DNA from: Paracoccus beibuensis
Lineage (GTDB): Bacteria > Pseudomonadota > Alphaproteobacteria > Rhodobacterales > Rhodobacteraceae
DNA: 64,000 nucleotides
Direction of reading: 5' to 3'
Assembly: GCF_026162625.1 (NCBI RefSeq)
Contig: NZ_JAOTBD010000006.1
Location: forward strand, 62,001-126,000
The notes below the pieces were generated by a model. The model saw nothing but the letters and a program-made list of their open reading frames with translations. It did no database searches and had not been told where the DNA came from. Shown one piece after another: positions 25,204-34,470 of the stretch. How positions within the stretch are numbered: position 1 is the stretch's first letter; each line of letters begins with the position of its first letter. A program made the position numbers and the translations under genes.

Positions 25204-25943
25204 CGTCGTCTCCAGAGCCAGACGACGTCGCTGGCAAAGGACCAGGCGAGCGCCGCCGACGCGGCGCGTGCCAGCCAGATCGCCAGGTCCGCCGGCATCT
25301 GCGGAACCTGCAGAGCGATCAGCGCCGCCAGCTGGATGACGCAGACGGTCTTGCGTCGCATGCTGACCGGCAACGGCCGACGCAACCAGCGCATCATCGC
25401 CGCCCCCGTGACGAAGACATAGCGCATGACGCCGAGGATCAGCACCTCGAGCCCGACTGCCGTGCCCGTCAGCACGTGCAACGCCAGGATCAGGGCAAGC
25501 GCGGCGTCGACCTCCATGTCGAAGCGCGCACCGAAGGCGGAAACCAGCCCGCTGCGCCGCGCCAGGAACCCGTCCAACCCGTCCATCGCCAGCGCCAGCG
25601 TCGCGACTGCGGCAATCGTCCAACCAGCGGCAGTGCCGCCGACCAGCGGTGCCAGCAGAGCGGCGGTCAGCGCGGTGCGCATCAGCGTGACGGTGTTGCA
25701 AGTCCCGATGCGCGCGTGCGGATAGTGCCGCCGCATGCCGATCAGGACGATCATTGCGGCCGCCCCGTAAGCCGTGGCGGCTACAAGTGCGCCCGTGCCC
25801 TGTCCGGTGACCAGCACTCCGACGCCCAGGTTCAGCGCCAGCCCCGCCGGGACCGCCAGCAACAGGCCGTCCGGCAGGCGACCCGGGACATGACCCGCGA
25901 CCCTGGCATCGGCAACGATCTTGTCAGAGCCCGCGACCTGCAT
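25200..25943 (-). CDS. CDP-alcohol phosphatidyltransferase family protein
   Basis: Makes a phosphodiester lipid from a CDP-lipid or CDP-alcohol donor. The product has about six membrane helices and the full catalytic motif: DGLDGFLAR, then G, D and D at the required spacing (SAFGARFDMEVD), about residue 130. The alcohol is unknown. An ATG at 25967 also opens this frame, but a promoter at 25950-25977 predicts transcription starting near 25943, where the next in-frame ATG lies, so I chose 25943; a still later start is possible. First of four overlapping genes. Confidence 0.8.
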   Translation of the reverse strand: MQVAGSDKIVADARVAGHVPGRLPDGLLLAVPAGLALNLGVGVLVTGQGTGALVAATAYGAAAMIVLIGMRRHYPHARIGTCNTVTLMRTALTAALLAPLVGGTAAGWTIAAVATLALAMDGLDGFLARRSGLVSAFGARFDMEVDAALALILALHVLTGTAVGLEVLILGVMRYVFVTGAAMMRWLRRPLPVSMRRKTVCVIQLAALIALQVPQMPADLAIWLARAASAALAWSFASDVVWLWRRR

Positions 25944-25977
25944 CTGACGACAATATGACAGACGCATGTCGCGTCAA
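25944..25977 (-). promoter_or_regulatory. Promoter with Pho-box-like repeats for the lipid/glycan operon
   Basis: Read on the minus strand, TTGACG (25972-25977), a 16-base spacer and TATTGT (25950-25955) make a good sigma-70 promoter with start near 25943. The same stretch reads CTGTCAT (25955-25961), four bases, then TCGTCAG (25944-25950), which resembles two Pho-box units at an 11-base interval. Both overlap the 5' end of the longer reading frame. Phosphate control is a hypothesis only. Confidence 0.4.
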
Positions 25978-25994
25978 GCAGGCTCGCACGGGCC

Positions 25995-26022
25995 TTGCCT
26001 GATCGTCACGGACGGCTATCCT
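25995..26022 (+). promoter_or_regulatory. Probable promoter of the cytochrome b561 gene
   Basis: TTGCCT at 25995-26000, a 16-base spacer and TATCCT at 26017-26022 lie 25 bases before the cytochrome b561 ATG. It is back to back with the minus-strand promoter of the lipid operon. Matches to consensus are moderate. Confidence 0.35.
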
Positions 26023-26046
26023 GTCGCAAACGGGAAGGGTGCTGAC

Positions 26047-26604
26047 ATGGAACGCTTGCCCCAAGGCCACGGCACCACCACGCGCGTCCTGCACTGGCTT
26101 GTCGCGGTGCTGATCCTTCTGATGATTCCCGCCGGCCTGATCATGGTCCGCGAAGGGCTGCCGCGGAACCTTCAGGACACGCTCTTCGTGTTTCACAAGA
26201 ACGTGGGCAGCCTGCTGATCGTCATCGTGGCGCTGCGCCTGGCCTGGCGGATGACGCACCGGCCCCCGGGTCTTCCGGCGACGATGCCGGCGTGGCAGCG
26301 CCGGGCGGCTGCGGCGTCGCACGTGGCGCTCTACGTGCTGATGGTGGCGATGCCGCTCAGCGGCTATGTCAGGGTCCGCGCTGGCGGATTTCCGATCGAG
26401 GCGCTGGACGCGATCGGCTTTCCCGCGCTGATACCGGAATCGAAGGCTCTGGCCGAGGCCGCCAGCAGCTTCCATGCCATCGCAGCGTTCATCCTGATCG
26501 GCATCATCGCCATTCATGTCGCGGCGGCGTTGCAACACGCCCTGATCCGACGCGACGGAGTCTTTCAGCGGATGTGGCCGCCGGTTGCGCGCGAGCGGCC
26601 CTGA
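26047..26604 (+). CDS. Cytochrome b561 family membrane protein
   Basis: A 185-residue, four-helix b-type cytochrome. Histidines placed for haem ligation are in RVLHWLVA (helix 1), LFVFHKNVG, AASHVALYVLM, SSFHAIAAF and IAIHVAAALQH. This is the bacterial CybB-type family (diheme quinone:superoxide or quinol redox proteins). The frame is open further upstream, but MERLPQGHGTTTRVLHW at 26047 matches family starts and GGGAAGGG precedes it. It is divergent from the lipid operon and 170 bases before the hybrid kinase. Confidence 0.89.
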   Translation: MERLPQGHGTTTRVLHWLVAVLILLMIPAGLIMVREGLPRNLQDTLFVFHKNVGSLLIVIVALRLAWRMTHRPPGLPATMPAWQRRAAAASHVALYVLMVAMPLSGYVRVRAGGFPIEALDAIGFPALIPESKALAEAASSFHAIAAFILIGIIAIHVAAALQHALIRRDGVFQRMWPPVARERP

Positions 26605-26713
26605 CGTCACGTCGGGGCGCACTCGACAGCCCGGTCGGGGGCGGCTAGAAAGCGTGACGAGCATGCGCATCCGCAGATCCCGCTGAATGCCGCCACATTA
26701 TTTCACATCGCGT

Positions 26714-26738
26714 CGAACCAACCTGCTTTTTGCGCGTT
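26714..26738 (+). promoter_or_regulatory. EcfG-like promoter candidate before the hybrid kinase
   Basis: CGAAC at 26714-26718, sixteen bases and CGTT at 26735-26738 match the alphaproteobacterial general-stress consensus GGAAC-N16/17-CGTT at eight of nine positions. The predicted start is about 30 bases before the GTG start at 26777. I do not know whether this organism has EcfG; many Rhodobacterales may not. A palindrome at 26737-26755 (TTCGACGC, GTA, GCGTCGAA) overlaps the downstream side. Confidence 0.28.
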
Positions 26739-26776
26739 CGACGCGTAGCGTCGAAAATGGCGCGACAGGAGCACCC

Positions 26777-29700
26777 GTGACCAGAAACTTCGACCCGCCG
26801 ATCCTTGGCATCATCGTGGCCGCGTTCGGCGGTATCTTCGCCCTCGACATGATCTTTCCGTTGGGGGCCGCGGTCTGGCTGCTGTATCTGCTGCCGCTGG
26901 CCCTGGCCTCGGCGACGCGGCTGCCGACGACGCCCATCGTCGTCGCCGTGCTGGCCTGCGTCGCGATGCTGGCCGGGTTCCTGCTGGACAATTCGGGCAT
27001 CAGTCCGCAGGTCGCCGCCTTCAACCGCAGCATGGCGGGGCTGGTCTATCTGGCGCTGGGGATCACGGGCCGAAGCCTGATCCTGAACCGCATGCGGCTG
27101 ATCCGCAGCCAATGGGTGAACCAGGCGCAGGTCGACGTTTCTCGCGGAATGCAGGGCGACCTGACGCCGGAACGGCTTGCAAAGCAGGTGCTGGCGATCC
27201 TTGCAGAAAGGATCGGAGCGCGGGCGGCCATCGTCTATGCGCGCAATGGCCACGGGCACAGGCGGCTGTCCAGCTGGGGCGTCGACGACAGTGCCGTTCC
27301 CGAGCGCGTGCCCGAGGGGCAGGGCCACCTGGGCCGCTGCATTGCGGAGGGGCGGCCCGTCCAGCTGACGCTGGCGCCGGAAGAGGCGCTCGGCTGGACT
27401 TCGGGACTCTCGCGCGGACGTTCCGCACATTCGGTGATCATACCGCTGAAAGACGGGCAGCTGGTGAACGGCGCGCTGGAACTGGGGCTGGACGGCCCGG
27501 CGCCCGGCCGCGTGATGGAGCTTCTGGAAAACGTCGGCGACCGGATGGGCGTCGCGCTGCGGTCGGCCCAATACCGCGAACAGCTGCACGAGCTGCTGGA
27601 GGAGACCCGCCGTCAGGCCGAGGAACTGCGCAGCCACGGAGAGGAGCTTGCCGCCTCGAACGAGGAGCTGGAAGAGCAGACCCGCCAGCTGCAGGACAGC
27701 CAGCGCCGGCTTGAGGCCCAGCAGGCGGAACTGGAGACCCAGAACTCTCAGCTGGAAAGCCAGACGCAGGAGATGGAGGAGCAGCGCGACGCCTTGGCCC
27801 GGTCCCGCCGCATGCTGGAGGATCAGGCCCAGGAACTGGCCCGCGAAAGCCGCTACAAATCCGAATTCGTCGCCAACATGAGCCACGAGCTGCGCACCCC
27901 CCTGAACGCGCTGCTGATCATGGCGCGACTTCTGTCCGAGAACCGTGGCCGCAACCTCTCGGAAGAGCAGGTGCGATGGGCCGAGACGATTGAAAGTTCC
28001 GGGCAGGACCTGCTGGCACTGATCAACGACATCCTGGACCTGTCCAAGATCGAATCCGGCAAACTGGAGGTGTCGAACGACCTGATCGAGCCGCAGGCGG
28101 TCGCCGAAAAGCTGGTCCGCGCGTTCGAGGCGCAGGCCCGCAGCAAGGGGCTGCAGCTGGTGGCCGATGTCGCGCCCGGCATCCAGGCCTTCGAGTCCGA
28201 CACCCAGCGGCTGGAACAGGTGCTGCGGAACTTCATCTCGAACGCGCTGAAGTTCACCGAACGCGGCCGGGTAACGCTGCGCATCGCCCCGGCGCCACGG
28301 GGCGTCGCCTTCTCGGTCGACGATACGGGGATCGGCATCGGCCCCGACCAGCAGGAAAACGTCTTCGAGGCATTCCGGCAGGCGGACGGCACGATCTCTC
28401 GGCGCTTCGGCGGGACCGGGCTAGGGCTCTCGATCTCCCGCGAGTTGGCGGACCTTCTGGGCGGCCGCATCACGCTGAAAAGCGAAAGGGATCGTGGCAG
28501 CACCTTCACCTTGACGCTGCCCGCAAGGCCCGCGCGACTGCAGCCGGTGGCGGCACAGCGTCACCCGGCGCCCACACCATTGCCTGCCGCCGACGACACG
28601 GACCTGATGGTGCTGGATGCGCTGCCGGGCCTGGACGATGACCGCGGCAGCATCTCGTCCGGCGACCGGGTGATGCTGGTGGTGGAGGACGACGTGGCCT
28701 TTGCCCAGCTTCTTTATGAGCTGGCGCACGAGCTGGGCTTCCGCTGCGTCTGCGTCGGCCGTGCCGACGATGCCGTACGCGCGGCGCGGCATTTCCTGCC
28801 GCAAGCGATCGTCCTGGACATGGGCCTGCCCGACCATTCCGGCCTTTCGGCGCTGGACCGCCTGAAGCGCGACACCAGTACGCGTCACATTCCCGTCCAT
28901 GTCGTGTCGGCGCAGGACTATACCAAGGAGGCGCTGGCCCAGGGCGCGATCAGCTATATGCTGAAGCCCGTGCAGCGAGAGCATCTGGCGACCGCCATCC
29001 GCAAGCTGGAGACGCGGCTGGAACACCGCCTGCGCCGGGTGCTGATCGTCGAGGACGACCCCGCGCAGATGGAGGGCCTGAAGGCCCTTCTGGCCAGCGA
29101 CGAGGTGGAAACGGTCGGCGCCGGCACCGCCGCCCGCGCGCTGGAGATCTGCCGGACCGAGACGGTGGACTGCATCGTTCTGGACATGACGTTGCCCGAC
29201 GCCTCCGGCTTCGAGCTGCTGGAGCAGCTGAGCGGCGACAGGACCGCGTCCTTCCCGCCGGTCATCGTCTATACCGCCCGCGCCCTGTCCGAGGCCGAGG
29301 AGCAGCGCCTGCGCCGCCATTCCAAATCGATCATCATCAAGGGTGCCAAGTCGCCCGAGCGTCTGATCAACGAGGTCACGCTGTTCCTGCACCAGGTCGT
29401 CAGCGACCTGCCCGAAAAGCAGCGGGAGATGCTGGCCGCGTCGCTGAACCGCGACGCCCAGCTGGAGGGCCGCCGCATCCTGGTGGTCGAGGACGACATC
29501 CGCAACGTCTATGCCCTGACCGGCGTTTTCGAGCCTCATGGCGCCACGGTGCAGATCGCCCGCAACGGACGCGAGGCGCTGGAGGCTTTGGGACGCATCA
29601 ACGACGGTGCGGCGCCGAAGATCGACCTGGTCCTGATGGACGTGATGATGCCCGAGATGGACGGCTTGACCGCCACGCGGGAGATCCGCAAGCTGGACCG

Positions 29701-29851
29701 CTGGAAGACCTTGCCGATCATCATGCTGACCGCCAAGGCCATGGCCGAGGACCAGAACCAGTGCCTGGCCGCGGGGGCGAACGACTATCTGCCCAAGCCG
29801 CTGGACGTGGACAAGCTGTTGTCACTGACCCGCGTGTGGATGCCGCGATGA
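26777..29851 (+). CDS. Hybrid histidine kinase with GAF domain and three receivers
   Basis: A 1,024-residue sensor kinase. Order: two or three membrane helices (about residues 8-80), GAF-like domain (about 115-270), a long heptad coiled coil (about 280-360), HisKA with phospho-His370 in [14 protein letters not shown], HATPase ([16 protein letters not shown]), then three receivers with acceptor Asp in [22 protein letters not shown] and [11 protein letters not shown]. The second receiver's PLP-like Lys region is atypical. GTG at 26777 has AGGAG upstream; an ATG at 26687 would add 30 residues. Its stop overlaps the cheR-like gene (ATGA). Confidence 0.9.
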   Translation: MTRNFDPPILGIIVAAFGGIFALDMIFPLGAAVWLLYLLPLALASATRLPTTPIVVAVLACVAMLAGFLLDNSGISPQVAAFNRSMAGLVYLALGITGRSLILNRMRLIRSQWVNQAQVDVSRGMQGDLTPERLAKQVLAILAERIGARAAIVYARNGHGHRRLSSWGVDDSAVPERVPEGQGHLGRCIAEGRPVQLTLAPEEALGWTSGLSRGRSAHSVIIPLKDGQLVNGALELGLDGPAPGRVMELLENVGDRMGVALRSAQYREQLHELLEETRRQAEELRSHGEELAASNEELEEQTRQLQDSQRRLEAQQAELETQNSQLESQTQEMEEQRDALARSRRMLEDQAQELARESRYKSEFVANMSHELRTPLNALLIMARLLSENRGRNLSEEQVRWAETIESSGQDLLALINDILDLSKIESGKLEVSNDLIEPQAVAEKLVRAFEAQARSKGLQLVADVAPGIQAFESDTQRLEQVLRNFISNALKFTERGRVTLRIAPAPRGVAFSVDDTGIGIGPDQQENVFEAFRQADGTISRRFGGTGLGLSISRELADLLGGRITLKSERDRGSTFTLTLPARPARLQPVAAQRHPAPTPLPAADDTDLMVLDALPGLDDDRGSISSGDRVMLVVEDDVAFAQLLYELAHELGFRCVCVGRADDAVRAARHFLPQAIVLDMGLPDHSGLSALDRLKRDTSTRHIPVHVVSAQDYTKEALAQGAISYMLKPVQREHLATAIRKLETRLEHRLRRVLIVEDDPAQMEGLKALLASDEVETVGAGTAARALEICRTETVDCIVLDMTLPDASGFELLEQLSGDRTASFPPVIVYTARALSEAEEQRLRRHSKSIIIKGAKSPERLINEVTLFLHQVVSDLPEKQREMLAASLNRDAQLEGRRILVVEDDIRNVYALTGVFEPHGATVQIARNGREALEALGRINDGAAPKIDLVLMDVMMPEMDGLTATREIRKLDRWKTLPIIMLTAKAMAEDQNQCLAAGANDYLPKPLDVDKLLSLTRVWMPR

Positions 29852-30711
29852 GCGTCGATCCCGTTCCCGCGCGACCCGGCGACGCGATCGAGCTGGACCT
29901 GTTCCTCGACGCGCTGAACAGGCGCTATCACTATGACTTCAGGTCTTATTCCCGCGCGTCGCTGATCCGGCGGGCGGACCTGGCGCGCGAGCGCCTTGGG
30001 TGCGCGAACCTTTCCGAAGTGCAGGGGCGGCTGCTGCACGACCCTTCGGTCCTGCCCGACATCATCGACGCAATGACCGTCCAGGTCAGCGAGATGTTCC
30101 GCGATCCCACCTACTACCTCGCTCTTCGGCGCGACGTGCTGCCGCATCTGCGGACGTTCCCGTCACTGAAGGTATGGGTGGCGGGCTGCGCCGACGGAGA
30201 GGAACTGTATTCGCTGGCGATCCTGTTCCAGGAGGAGGGGCTGTTTGACCGGACGATGTTCTACGCCACCGAGATCAACCGCCGGGCGCTGCTGAAGGCC
30301 GAAAGCGGTGTCTATGACATCGACCGGCTGCCGGTCTTTTCGCAGAACTACCAGCGGGCAGGGGGCCTCGGGTCGCTGTCGGATCACTATACCGCGGCCT
30401 ATGGGCGGGCCGCCTTCGACCGCGCCCTGCGCGCCCGAACCGTCTTTACCGAACACAACCTGGCAACCGACCAGGTTTTTTCGGAAGTCCATCTGATTTC
30501 CTGCCGCAACGTGTTGATCTACTTCGACAACACGCTACAAGATCGCACCTTGGGCCTCTTTGCCGAGGCCCTGGCACGTGGCGGCTTCCTGGCCCTCGGC
30601 TCGCACGAGACGCTGCGGTTCTCTGCCCACGCCAAGGCCTTTCAAGCCTTCGACGAACCCGACCGGATCTGGCGCCGTACCGCCTGCCAGGAGATTGCCA
30701 ATGCCCGATAG
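29848..30711 (+). CDS. CheR-type protein-glutamate methyltransferase
   Basis: CheR enzymes methylate glutamates of chemoreceptors with S-adenosylmethionine. The 287-residue product has the N-terminal helical domain ([16 protein letters not shown]) and the SAM site [17 protein letters not shown], followed by YATEIN and the RNVLIYFD motif. It overlaps the hybrid kinase (ATGA) and the next gene (11 bases). No chemoreceptor, CheA, CheW or CheB gene is near, so its substrate is probably not a chemotaxis receptor; it may modify the adjacent kinases. Confidence 0.9.
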   Translation: MSVDPVPARPGDAIELDLFLDALNRRYHYDFRSYSRASLIRRADLARERLGCANLSEVQGRLLHDPSVLPDIIDAMTVQVSEMFRDPTYYLALRRDVLPHLRTFPSLKVWVAGCADGEELYSLAILFQEEGLFDRTMFYATEINRRALLKAESGVYDIDRLPVFSQNYQRAGGLGSLSDHYTAAYGRAAFDRALRARTVFTEHNLATDQVFSEVHLISCRNVLIYFDNTLQDRTLGLFAEALARGGFLALGSHETLRFSAHAKAFQAFDEPDRIWRRTACQEIANAR

Positions 30712-32530
30712 ACCCATCAGGTTCCTGATCGTAGACGACATCGTCGAGAACATCGTCGCGCTCGAGGCGCTCTTGCGCCGCGACGGGCTGGTCGTCGACT
30801 ATGCGCGGTCCGCCAGCGAGGCGTTGGAACTGATGCTGCTGCACGACTATGCGCTGGCCTTCCTGGACGTGCAGATGCCGGGCACGGACGGGTACGAGCT
30901 GGCGGAACTGATGCGGTCGACCGAACGGACCCGCGGCGTCCCGATCATCTTCGTGACCGCCGCCGAGATGGACGAGGCTCGCCGCTTCCGCGGCTACGAG
31001 GCCGGGGCGGTCGACTATATCTTCAAGCCCATCGACCCTGTCATCCTGAAATCCAAGGCCGAGGTGTTCTTCCGCATCGGCCGCCAGGCGCGCGAACTGG
31101 AACGCCAGCGCGACGAGATGCAGGATATCGCCCGCCATCGCGACCAGGTGATGGCGCAGCTTCGGGCGCATACCGACAACTCTCCGCTGGCCTTCGTCAC
31201 GCTGGATCGCGACCTTGGCGTGCGCAGCTGGTCCAAAGGGGCCGAGCGCATGTTCGGCCGCACCGCAGGAGATCTTCTGAGCGCTTCGGCAGTGGGGTCC
31301 GGCTGGGTGGACCCGGACGGTGCTGCGGTGCTCGAGGGGTGGCTGGCCGCGTCCAAGGACCAGGCTCCGCGCTTTTCGGCCGAGATGGTGCTGGACCACG
31401 CCGGCGTCGGCCCGATCAGCTGCGAGGTCTATGGCTCGGTGCTGACGGACGAGCCAGGACAGCAGACGCTGTCGCTGCAGATCCTGGACATCACCGACCG
31501 CAAGCAGGCCGAGGAGGTGCGGTCGCTGCTGATCGGCGAACTAAATCATCGCATCAAGAACACGCTGGCCAACGTGCAGGCGATCGCGCGGCAGAGCCTG
31601 CGCCAGTCCCAGGGCCTGAAGGACTTCGAGGCCAGCTTCGGCGGTCGGCTGCAGGCGCTGGCGCGGGCGCATTCGATCTTGTCGGACGCCACCTGGGCCA
31701 GCGCGCCCCTGGACCAGCTGATCGACGACCAGATCAGGTCCGGCACGCTGGACGGCGACCGGCTTCGCCGTGACGGTCCCCCGGTCGAGCTGTCGCCGGA
31801 CACGATGCTGCGGCTGGCGCTGACCCTGCACGAGCTGGGCACGAACGCGGCCAAGTACGGCGCGCTGTCCGTGCCCCAGGGCGTCGTGGAACTGCAGTGG
31901 CAGCTGGCCGATCACCAGTTGACGCTGATCTGGCGCGAGGTCGGCGGACCGCCGGTCACGCCGCCGCAGGCGGGCGGCTTCGGCACCACGCTGATCGGTG
32001 CAGCGGGCGGCGGCGATGCGGGTGCGGTCACGGCTGACTGGCGGCCGGAGGGTGTTGTCTGGACGATCAGGCTGACCGAGGGCGCGACGCCCCTGCGCGG
32101 AACCAGGGCCGCCGCCGAACCCGCCGCGACCGCGCCCTATCGTCGCCCGGCGACGCTGGACGGTTGCCGCGTCCTTCTGGTCGAGGACGAACCGCTGGTG
32201 GCGCTGGATCTGCGCCACGAGCTGGAGGAGGCGGGCGCCACCGTCACCGATGTCGTCCGCAGTGTCGAGGATGCGCTGGACGCCGCGCGCGGCGGCGGCA
32301 TCGACCTGGCGCTGCTGGACGGCAACCTGAAGGGAGAGCCGGTGGACGATGTCGCCGCACTGTTCGATCAGCTGTCGGTGCCGTTCTGCTTCGTCTCGGG
32401 CTATGGGCGCGAACATCTGCCACAGGGCTTCGACCACGCGCCGCTGATCGAAAAGCCGTTCCGGCCGGACACGCTGCGCATGACGCTTACCGCGCTTCTG
32501 TCGCGCGACCTGGCGCAGGCGGCGCAATAG
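30701..32530 (+). CDS. Receiver-PAS-HWE histidine kinase-receiver protein
   Basis: A 609-residue protein. Domains: N-terminal receiver (about 1-125, acceptor in AFLDVQMPGTDG), coiled linker, PAS (about 160-275), HWE kinase domain with phospho-His283 in GELNHRIKNTLANV, the N-box LTLHELGTNAAKYG, the WRE motif, and a C-terminal receiver (about 490-600, acceptor in LALLDGNLKGE). HWE kinases are typical of alphaproteobacteria and often feed the general stress response. Its ATG lies inside the cheR-like gene. No sigma factor or PhyR gene is adjacent. Confidence 0.9.
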   Translation: MPDRPIRFLIVDDIVENIVALEALLRRDGLVVDYARSASEALELMLLHDYALAFLDVQMPGTDGYELAELMRSTERTRGVPIIFVTAAEMDEARRFRGYEAGAVDYIFKPIDPVILKSKAEVFFRIGRQARELERQRDEMQDIARHRDQVMAQLRAHTDNSPLAFVTLDRDLGVRSWSKGAERMFGRTAGDLLSASAVGSGWVDPDGAAVLEGWLAASKDQAPRFSAEMVLDHAGVGPISCEVYGSVLTDEPGQQTLSLQILDITDRKQAEEVRSLLIGELNHRIKNTLANVQAIARQSLRQSQGLKDFEASFGGRLQALARAHSILSDATWASAPLDQLIDDQIRSGTLDGDRLRRDGPPVELSPDTMLRLALTLHELGTNAAKYGALSVPQGVVELQWQLADHQLTLIWREVGGPPVTPPQAGGFGTTLIGAAGGGDAGAVTADWRPEGVVWTIRLTEGATPLRGTRAAAEPAATAPYRRPATLDGCRVLLVEDEPLVALDLRHELEEAGATVTDVVRSVEDALDAARGGGIDLALLDGNLKGEPVDDVAALFDQLSVPFCFVSGYGREHLPQGFDHAPLIEKPFRPDTLRMTLTALLSRDLAQAAQ

Positions 32531-32547
32531 GAAGCGGGTTCGGGTCA

Positions 32548-32578
32548 CGCCGCGTCACGAAGGGACGGCGTCGCGGCG
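32548..32578 (+). terminator. Weak hairpin after the signalling operon
   Basis: CGCCGCG at 32548-32554 can pair with CGCGGCG at 32572-32578 across a 17-base loop just after the kinase stop. There is no T tract. This and the rest of the 190-base gap before metN show no riboswitch that I can recognise; the expected SAM-II elements are not visible. Confidence 0.3.
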
Positions 32579-32720
32579 GGACATGCGCAGTGGCCTCGAT
32601 GTTCCCGGCCGGGCGCAGCGGCCGACGCTGCCGTTCCTGCCGGGGTGCTGACGCGACCTTGCGCTTGGCATCCATTTGAGGCATGCCCGCGCCCTCACTT
32701 CTGGAAGCAGGCGGATACGC

Positions 32721-33779
32721 ATGACCGGCACGGAACAGGGCGCGGCGATCACCTTCGAAAGCGTCGGAAAGTCGTTCACGAAAGCGGGCGGCGACCCGGT
32801 GATGGCACTGGCCGATATCGACCTGACGGTGCCGCAGGGCAGCATCACGGGCATCATCGGGCGGTCCGGCGCCGGCAAGTCCACGCTGCTGCGCATGGTG
32901 AACGGGCTGGAACGCCCGACCGAGGGCCGCGTCCTTGTGGCCGGGCACGACGTCGGCCGCGCGCGGGGCCCCCAGCTTCGTGCGATCCGGCGCGAGGTCG
33001 GGATGATCTTCCAACACTTCAACCTGCTCTCCTCTCGCACGGTGCGGGGCAACATCGCCCTGCCGCTGGAGATCGCGGGCACCCCCGCCGCGCAGATCCG
33101 GCCGCGCGTCGATGACCTGATCGAGCAGGTGGGCCTGTCGGCGCTGCGCGACCGCTATCCGGCGGAACTTTCGGGCGGGCAGAAGCAGCGCGTCGGCATC
33201 GCCCGCGCTCTGGCCACGAACCCAAAGGTGCTGCTGTCTGACGAGGCGACCAGCGCGCTCGATCCCGAAACCACCCAGACGGTGCTGGAGCTGCTTGGGC
33301 AGATCAACCGCGACCTGGGCCTGACCGTCCTGCTGATCACGCACGAGATGGCGGTCCTGCGCGACGTCGCCAGCCACATGGCCGTGATCGAGGGCGGCCG
33401 CATCGTCGAGGCCGGGCCGACCTATGACGTTTTCCGCAAGCCCGCTCATCCCACGACCCGCAGCTTCCTGTCGGGCGTGACCGGCGCGACGCTGCCCGGC
33501 TTCATCGCGGGCCGGTTGCTGCCTGAACGCCCCGACGGCCCCAGCCAGGAGGTCATCCGCGTGACCTTCGCGGGACAGCACGCCACCGACCCGATGCTGG
33601 CGCGGCTGGCGACAGACCTGGGCATCGCCGCCAACATCCTGTCCGGAAACATCGAGGAGGTCGGCCCGCACCCGTTCGGCAACCTGCTTCTGTCACTGGA
33701 CGCCGACCGCGGAGCGGAGGCGAGAGCCTATCTGGAACGCCACGGGCTGACGACGGAGGTGCTTGGCCATGTCCGCTAA
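32721..33779 (+). CDS. metN: Methionine ABC transporter ATP-binding protein
   Basis: The ATPase of the MetNIQ methionine importer. Walker A GRSGAGKST, the Q-loop in MIFQHFNLLSS, signature LSGGQKQR, Walker B VLLSDEATSALDP and switch His in ITHEMAV. The last 90 residues form the NIL regulatory domain that binds methionine (IRVTFAGQHATDP...GNLLLSLD). The start MTGTEQGAAITFESV at 32721 is preferred over 45 bases upstream. The metI ATG at 33769 overlaps the metN stop by 11 bases. Confidence 0.95.
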   Translation: MTGTEQGAAITFESVGKSFTKAGGDPVMALADIDLTVPQGSITGIIGRSGAGKSTLLRMVNGLERPTEGRVLVAGHDVGRARGPQLRAIRREVGMIFQHFNLLSSRTVRGNIALPLEIAGTPAAQIRPRVDDLIEQVGLSALRDRYPAELSGGQKQRVGIARALATNPKVLLSDEATSALDPETTQTVLELLGQINRDLGLTVLLITHEMAVLRDVASHMAVIEGGRIVEAGPTYDVFRKPAHPTTRSFLSGVTGATLPGFIAGRLLPERPDGPSQEVIRVTFAGQHATDPMLARLATDLGIAANILSGNIEEVGPHPFGNLLLSLDADRGAEARAYLERHGLTTEVLGHVR

Positions 33780-34443
33780 CCTGATCCAGTTGCTCTGGGA
33801 CGCGACGCTGCAGACGCTCTATATGGTGGCGGTGTCGGCGATCCTCGGCACGCTCGGGGGGCTGCCGCTCGGCGTGTTCCTGGCGACATCGCAACGGGGC
33901 GAACTGCTGAGCGCGCCCGTCGTCAACAAGGTGCTGGGCCTCGTGGTGAACGCCACGCGCTCGGTCCCGTTCATTATCCTGGTCGTGGCGATCATCCCCT
34001 TCACGCGCGCGCTGGTCGGCACCTCGATCGGAACGAATGCCGCCATCGTGCCGCTGACGCTGGCGGCGATCCCCTTCATCGCCCGCCTGGTGGAAAACGC
34101 CATCCGAGAGGTCGACGGTGGGTTGATCGAGGCCGCCCGCGCCATGGGTGCCACGCCCCTGCAGATCATCCGCAAGGTGCTGATCCCCGAAGCCATGCCC
34201 GCCATTGCGCTTGGCCTGACGCTGGCCGTGGTCAGCCTTATCGGGTATTCTGCCATGGTCGGCGCCGTTGGCGGCGAAGGCCTGGGCGACCTGGGCATCC
34301 GCTATGGCTATCAGCGCTTCATGCCGGAAGTGATGCTGGCCGTCGTCGTCATCCTGATCGTGCTGGTGCAGGTGGTGCAATCGCTTGGCGAATGGATCGC
34401 CGCCCGCGTCGACCGCCGCGCCCCCCGCAACCGCGGCCACTGA
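33769..34443 (+). CDS. metI: Methionine ABC transporter permease
   Basis: Membrane subunit of the MetNIQ importer. The 224-residue product has five helices and the EAA loop IEAARAMGATPLQIIRKVLI. It begins MSANLIQLLWDATLQTLYMV, overlapping the metN 3' end. metQ follows by 27 bases with an AAGGAG ribosome site. Confidence 0.95.
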   Translation: MSANLIQLLWDATLQTLYMVAVSAILGTLGGLPLGVFLATSQRGELLSAPVVNKVLGLVVNATRSVPFIILVVAIIPFTRALVGTSIGTNAAIVPLTLAAIPFIARLVENAIREVDGGLIEAARAMGATPLQIIRKVLIPEAMPAIALGLTLAVVSLIGYSAMVGAVGGEGLGDLGIRYGYQRFMPEVMLAVVVILIVLVQVVQSLGEWIAARVDRRAPRNRGH

Positions 34444-34470
34444 ATTTCCCGCAGAAGAAAGGAGCTTTCC

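Noticed and set aside
32531..32720. SAM riboswitch before metNIQ
   Set aside because: Looked for SAM-II type elements; conserved stems are not recognisable.
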